Shown here: positions 5,373 to 6,245 of the stretch, piece after piece
Layout: each line of letters opens with the position of its first letter
Position numbering within the stretch: the stretch's first letter is position 1
Made by a program: the position numbers and the translations under genes
Origin: JANNRR01 sp043736155
GTDB taxonomy: Bacteria; Pseudomonadota; Alphaproteobacteria; Rhodobacterales; Rhodobacteraceae
NCBI GenBank assembly: GCA_043736155.1
Contig: JAYTDA010000337.1
Span: 1-6,245, forward strand
DNA length: 6,245 bases
Direction of reading: 5' to 3'
Notes under the pieces: model-generated
Told to the model about the DNA's origin: nothing
The model's database searches: none
What the model saw: the letters and a program-made list of their open reading frames with translations, nothing else

Positions 5373-6245
5373 ATGCGCGCCGCCGTTCTGCGCGCCTATC
5401 GGGCCGATCTGGCACTGGAACAGGTGGCGGAGCCGGAGTGCCCGGTCGATGGCGTGGTGTTGCAGGTGCTGGCCTGTGGCGTTTGCCGGTCGGATTATCA
5501 TGGCTGGGTTGGCGAACATGCGCGGGTAAAACCGGGCCAGGTCCTGGGCCATGAATATTGCGGCGAAGTGGTCGAAGCGGGGGCGCGGTCGGGCTGGAAG
5601 GCCGGGGACCGGGTGCTGGCGCCGTTTATCCTGGCCTGTGGCTCTTGCCCCGCGTGTCAGTCGGGCCATTCAAACACCTGCCCGGATCAAAGGTTGCCGG
5701 GTTTTACCCAAAGCGGGGCTTTTGCCGAACGCATCGCGGTGCCGTTTGGCCATAATCTGGTGCGGTTGCCGGACAGCCTGACCCCGGCTTTGGCGGCGGG
5801 GCTGGGCTGCCGGGTCACCACCGCCTGGCATGCCCTGACCGGGCGCGCGGCGCTGCAGGCCGGGGAATGGCTGGCGGTGCATGGCACCGGCGGCGTCGGT
5901 CTGGCCACACTGCTGTTGGGCCGGGCCATCGGGGCGCGGGTGGTGGTGGTGGATGTGGTGGCGGAAAAGCTGAGCCACGCCATCGGGTTGGGGGCCGAAG
6001 CTGCTGTCGACGCCCGGGACGGCGAGGTGGCGGCGCGGATCATCGACATCACCGGCGGCGGTGCCGATGTCTCGGTCGAGGCGCTGGGGATCCAAGCGAC
6101 CACCAACGCCTCGCTGGAATGTTTGCGCCCGCTCGGGCGGCATGTCCAGGTCGGGATGCCGACCGGCGCTTCGGCGCGGATGGAGATCAACATGAACCGG
6201 GTCTATATGCATAATCTGGCGCTCTATGGCACCCGGGGCATGCCG
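5373..6245 (+). CDS. Zinc-dependent alcohol dehydrogenase, MDR family (C-terminus beyond window)
   Basis: Medium-chain NAD(P)-dependent alcohol dehydrogenase; 291 residues are visible, where the family is about 340-350, so about 50 are missing at the edge. The GroES-like domain has the catalytic zinc ligands C38 (ACGVCRSD), H60-E61 (GHEY) and C146 (GLGCRVTTAWHAL). The structural zinc site is C89, C92, C95 and C103, with C-x2-C-x2-C-x7-C spacing. The Rossmann domain carries GTGGVGLA at 171-178, and the acidic D194 closing the next strand (VVVVD) favours NAD over NADP. All key residues are intact, so it should be active; the substrate is unknown. ATG 5373 begins 2 nt after the purS TGA with no strong ribosome binding site, which suggests translational coupling. 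The frame is open from that ATG to the edge. It has no evident role in purine synthesis and occupies the place where purQ is usually found. Confidence 0.93.
   Translation, partial: MRAAVLRAYRADLALEQVAEPECPVDGVVLQVLACGVCRSDYHGWVGEHARVKPGQVLGHEYCGEVVEAGARSGWKAGDRVLAPFILACGSCPACQSGHSNTCPDQRLPGFTQSGAFAERIAVPFGHNLVRLPDSLTPALAAGLGCRVTTAWHALTGRAALQAGEWLAVHGTGGVGLATLLLGRAIGARVVVVDVVAEKLSHAIGLGAEAAVDARDGEVAARIIDITGGGADVSVEALGIQATTNASLECLRPLGRHVQVGMPTGASARMEINMNRVYMHNLALYGTRGMP

Overview
This 6.2 kb window is ordinary-looking, GC-rich chromosomal DNA of an alphaproteobacterium, most likely a member of the Rhodobacterales (Paracoccaceae/Roseobacteraceae). The indications are a DUF1476 protein (the alphaproteobacterial F1-ATPase zeta inhibitor) divergent from purC-purS, a short stand-alone homocysteine methyltransferase of the type Rhodobacterales annotations call bmt, and purS as a separate gene.

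Layout from left to right. The minus strand carries four genes: the 5' end of surE (cut by the left edge), then moving rightwards bmt, an MprF/LpiA-like aminoacyl-phosphatidylglycerol synthase, and the ATPase zeta subunit. The plus strand carries purC, purS and a zinc-dependent alcohol dehydrogenase cut by the right edge. The two transcription directions diverge from a 214-bp intergenic region (4090-4303) holding the purC promoter and probably the zeta promoter. A 351-bp stretch with no convincing gene (234-584) separates bmt from surE and holds a candidate bmt terminator and a candidate surE promoter overlapped by an inverted repeat.

How the genes relate. purC and purS act in successive parts of de novo IMP synthesis. 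The ADH starts 2 nt after the purS stop, the place where purQ is commonly found, so it is probably co-transcribed with the purine genes without an obvious metabolic link. The zeta gene links the locus to ATP economy by inhibiting F1-ATPase hydrolysis. bmt belongs to methionine synthesis and may be the homocysteine module of a split MetH. The MprF-like protein modifies membrane phospholipids. SurE is a nucleotidase.

I found no evidence of a new defence, mobile or biosynthetic system: no CRISPR array, transposase, phage gene, tRNA or rRNA. The least routine signals are small: a tandem 29-bp palindromic repeat just before the bmt ribosome binding site, a 14-bp tandem repeat spanning the zeta stop codon, and the ADH in the purQ position.
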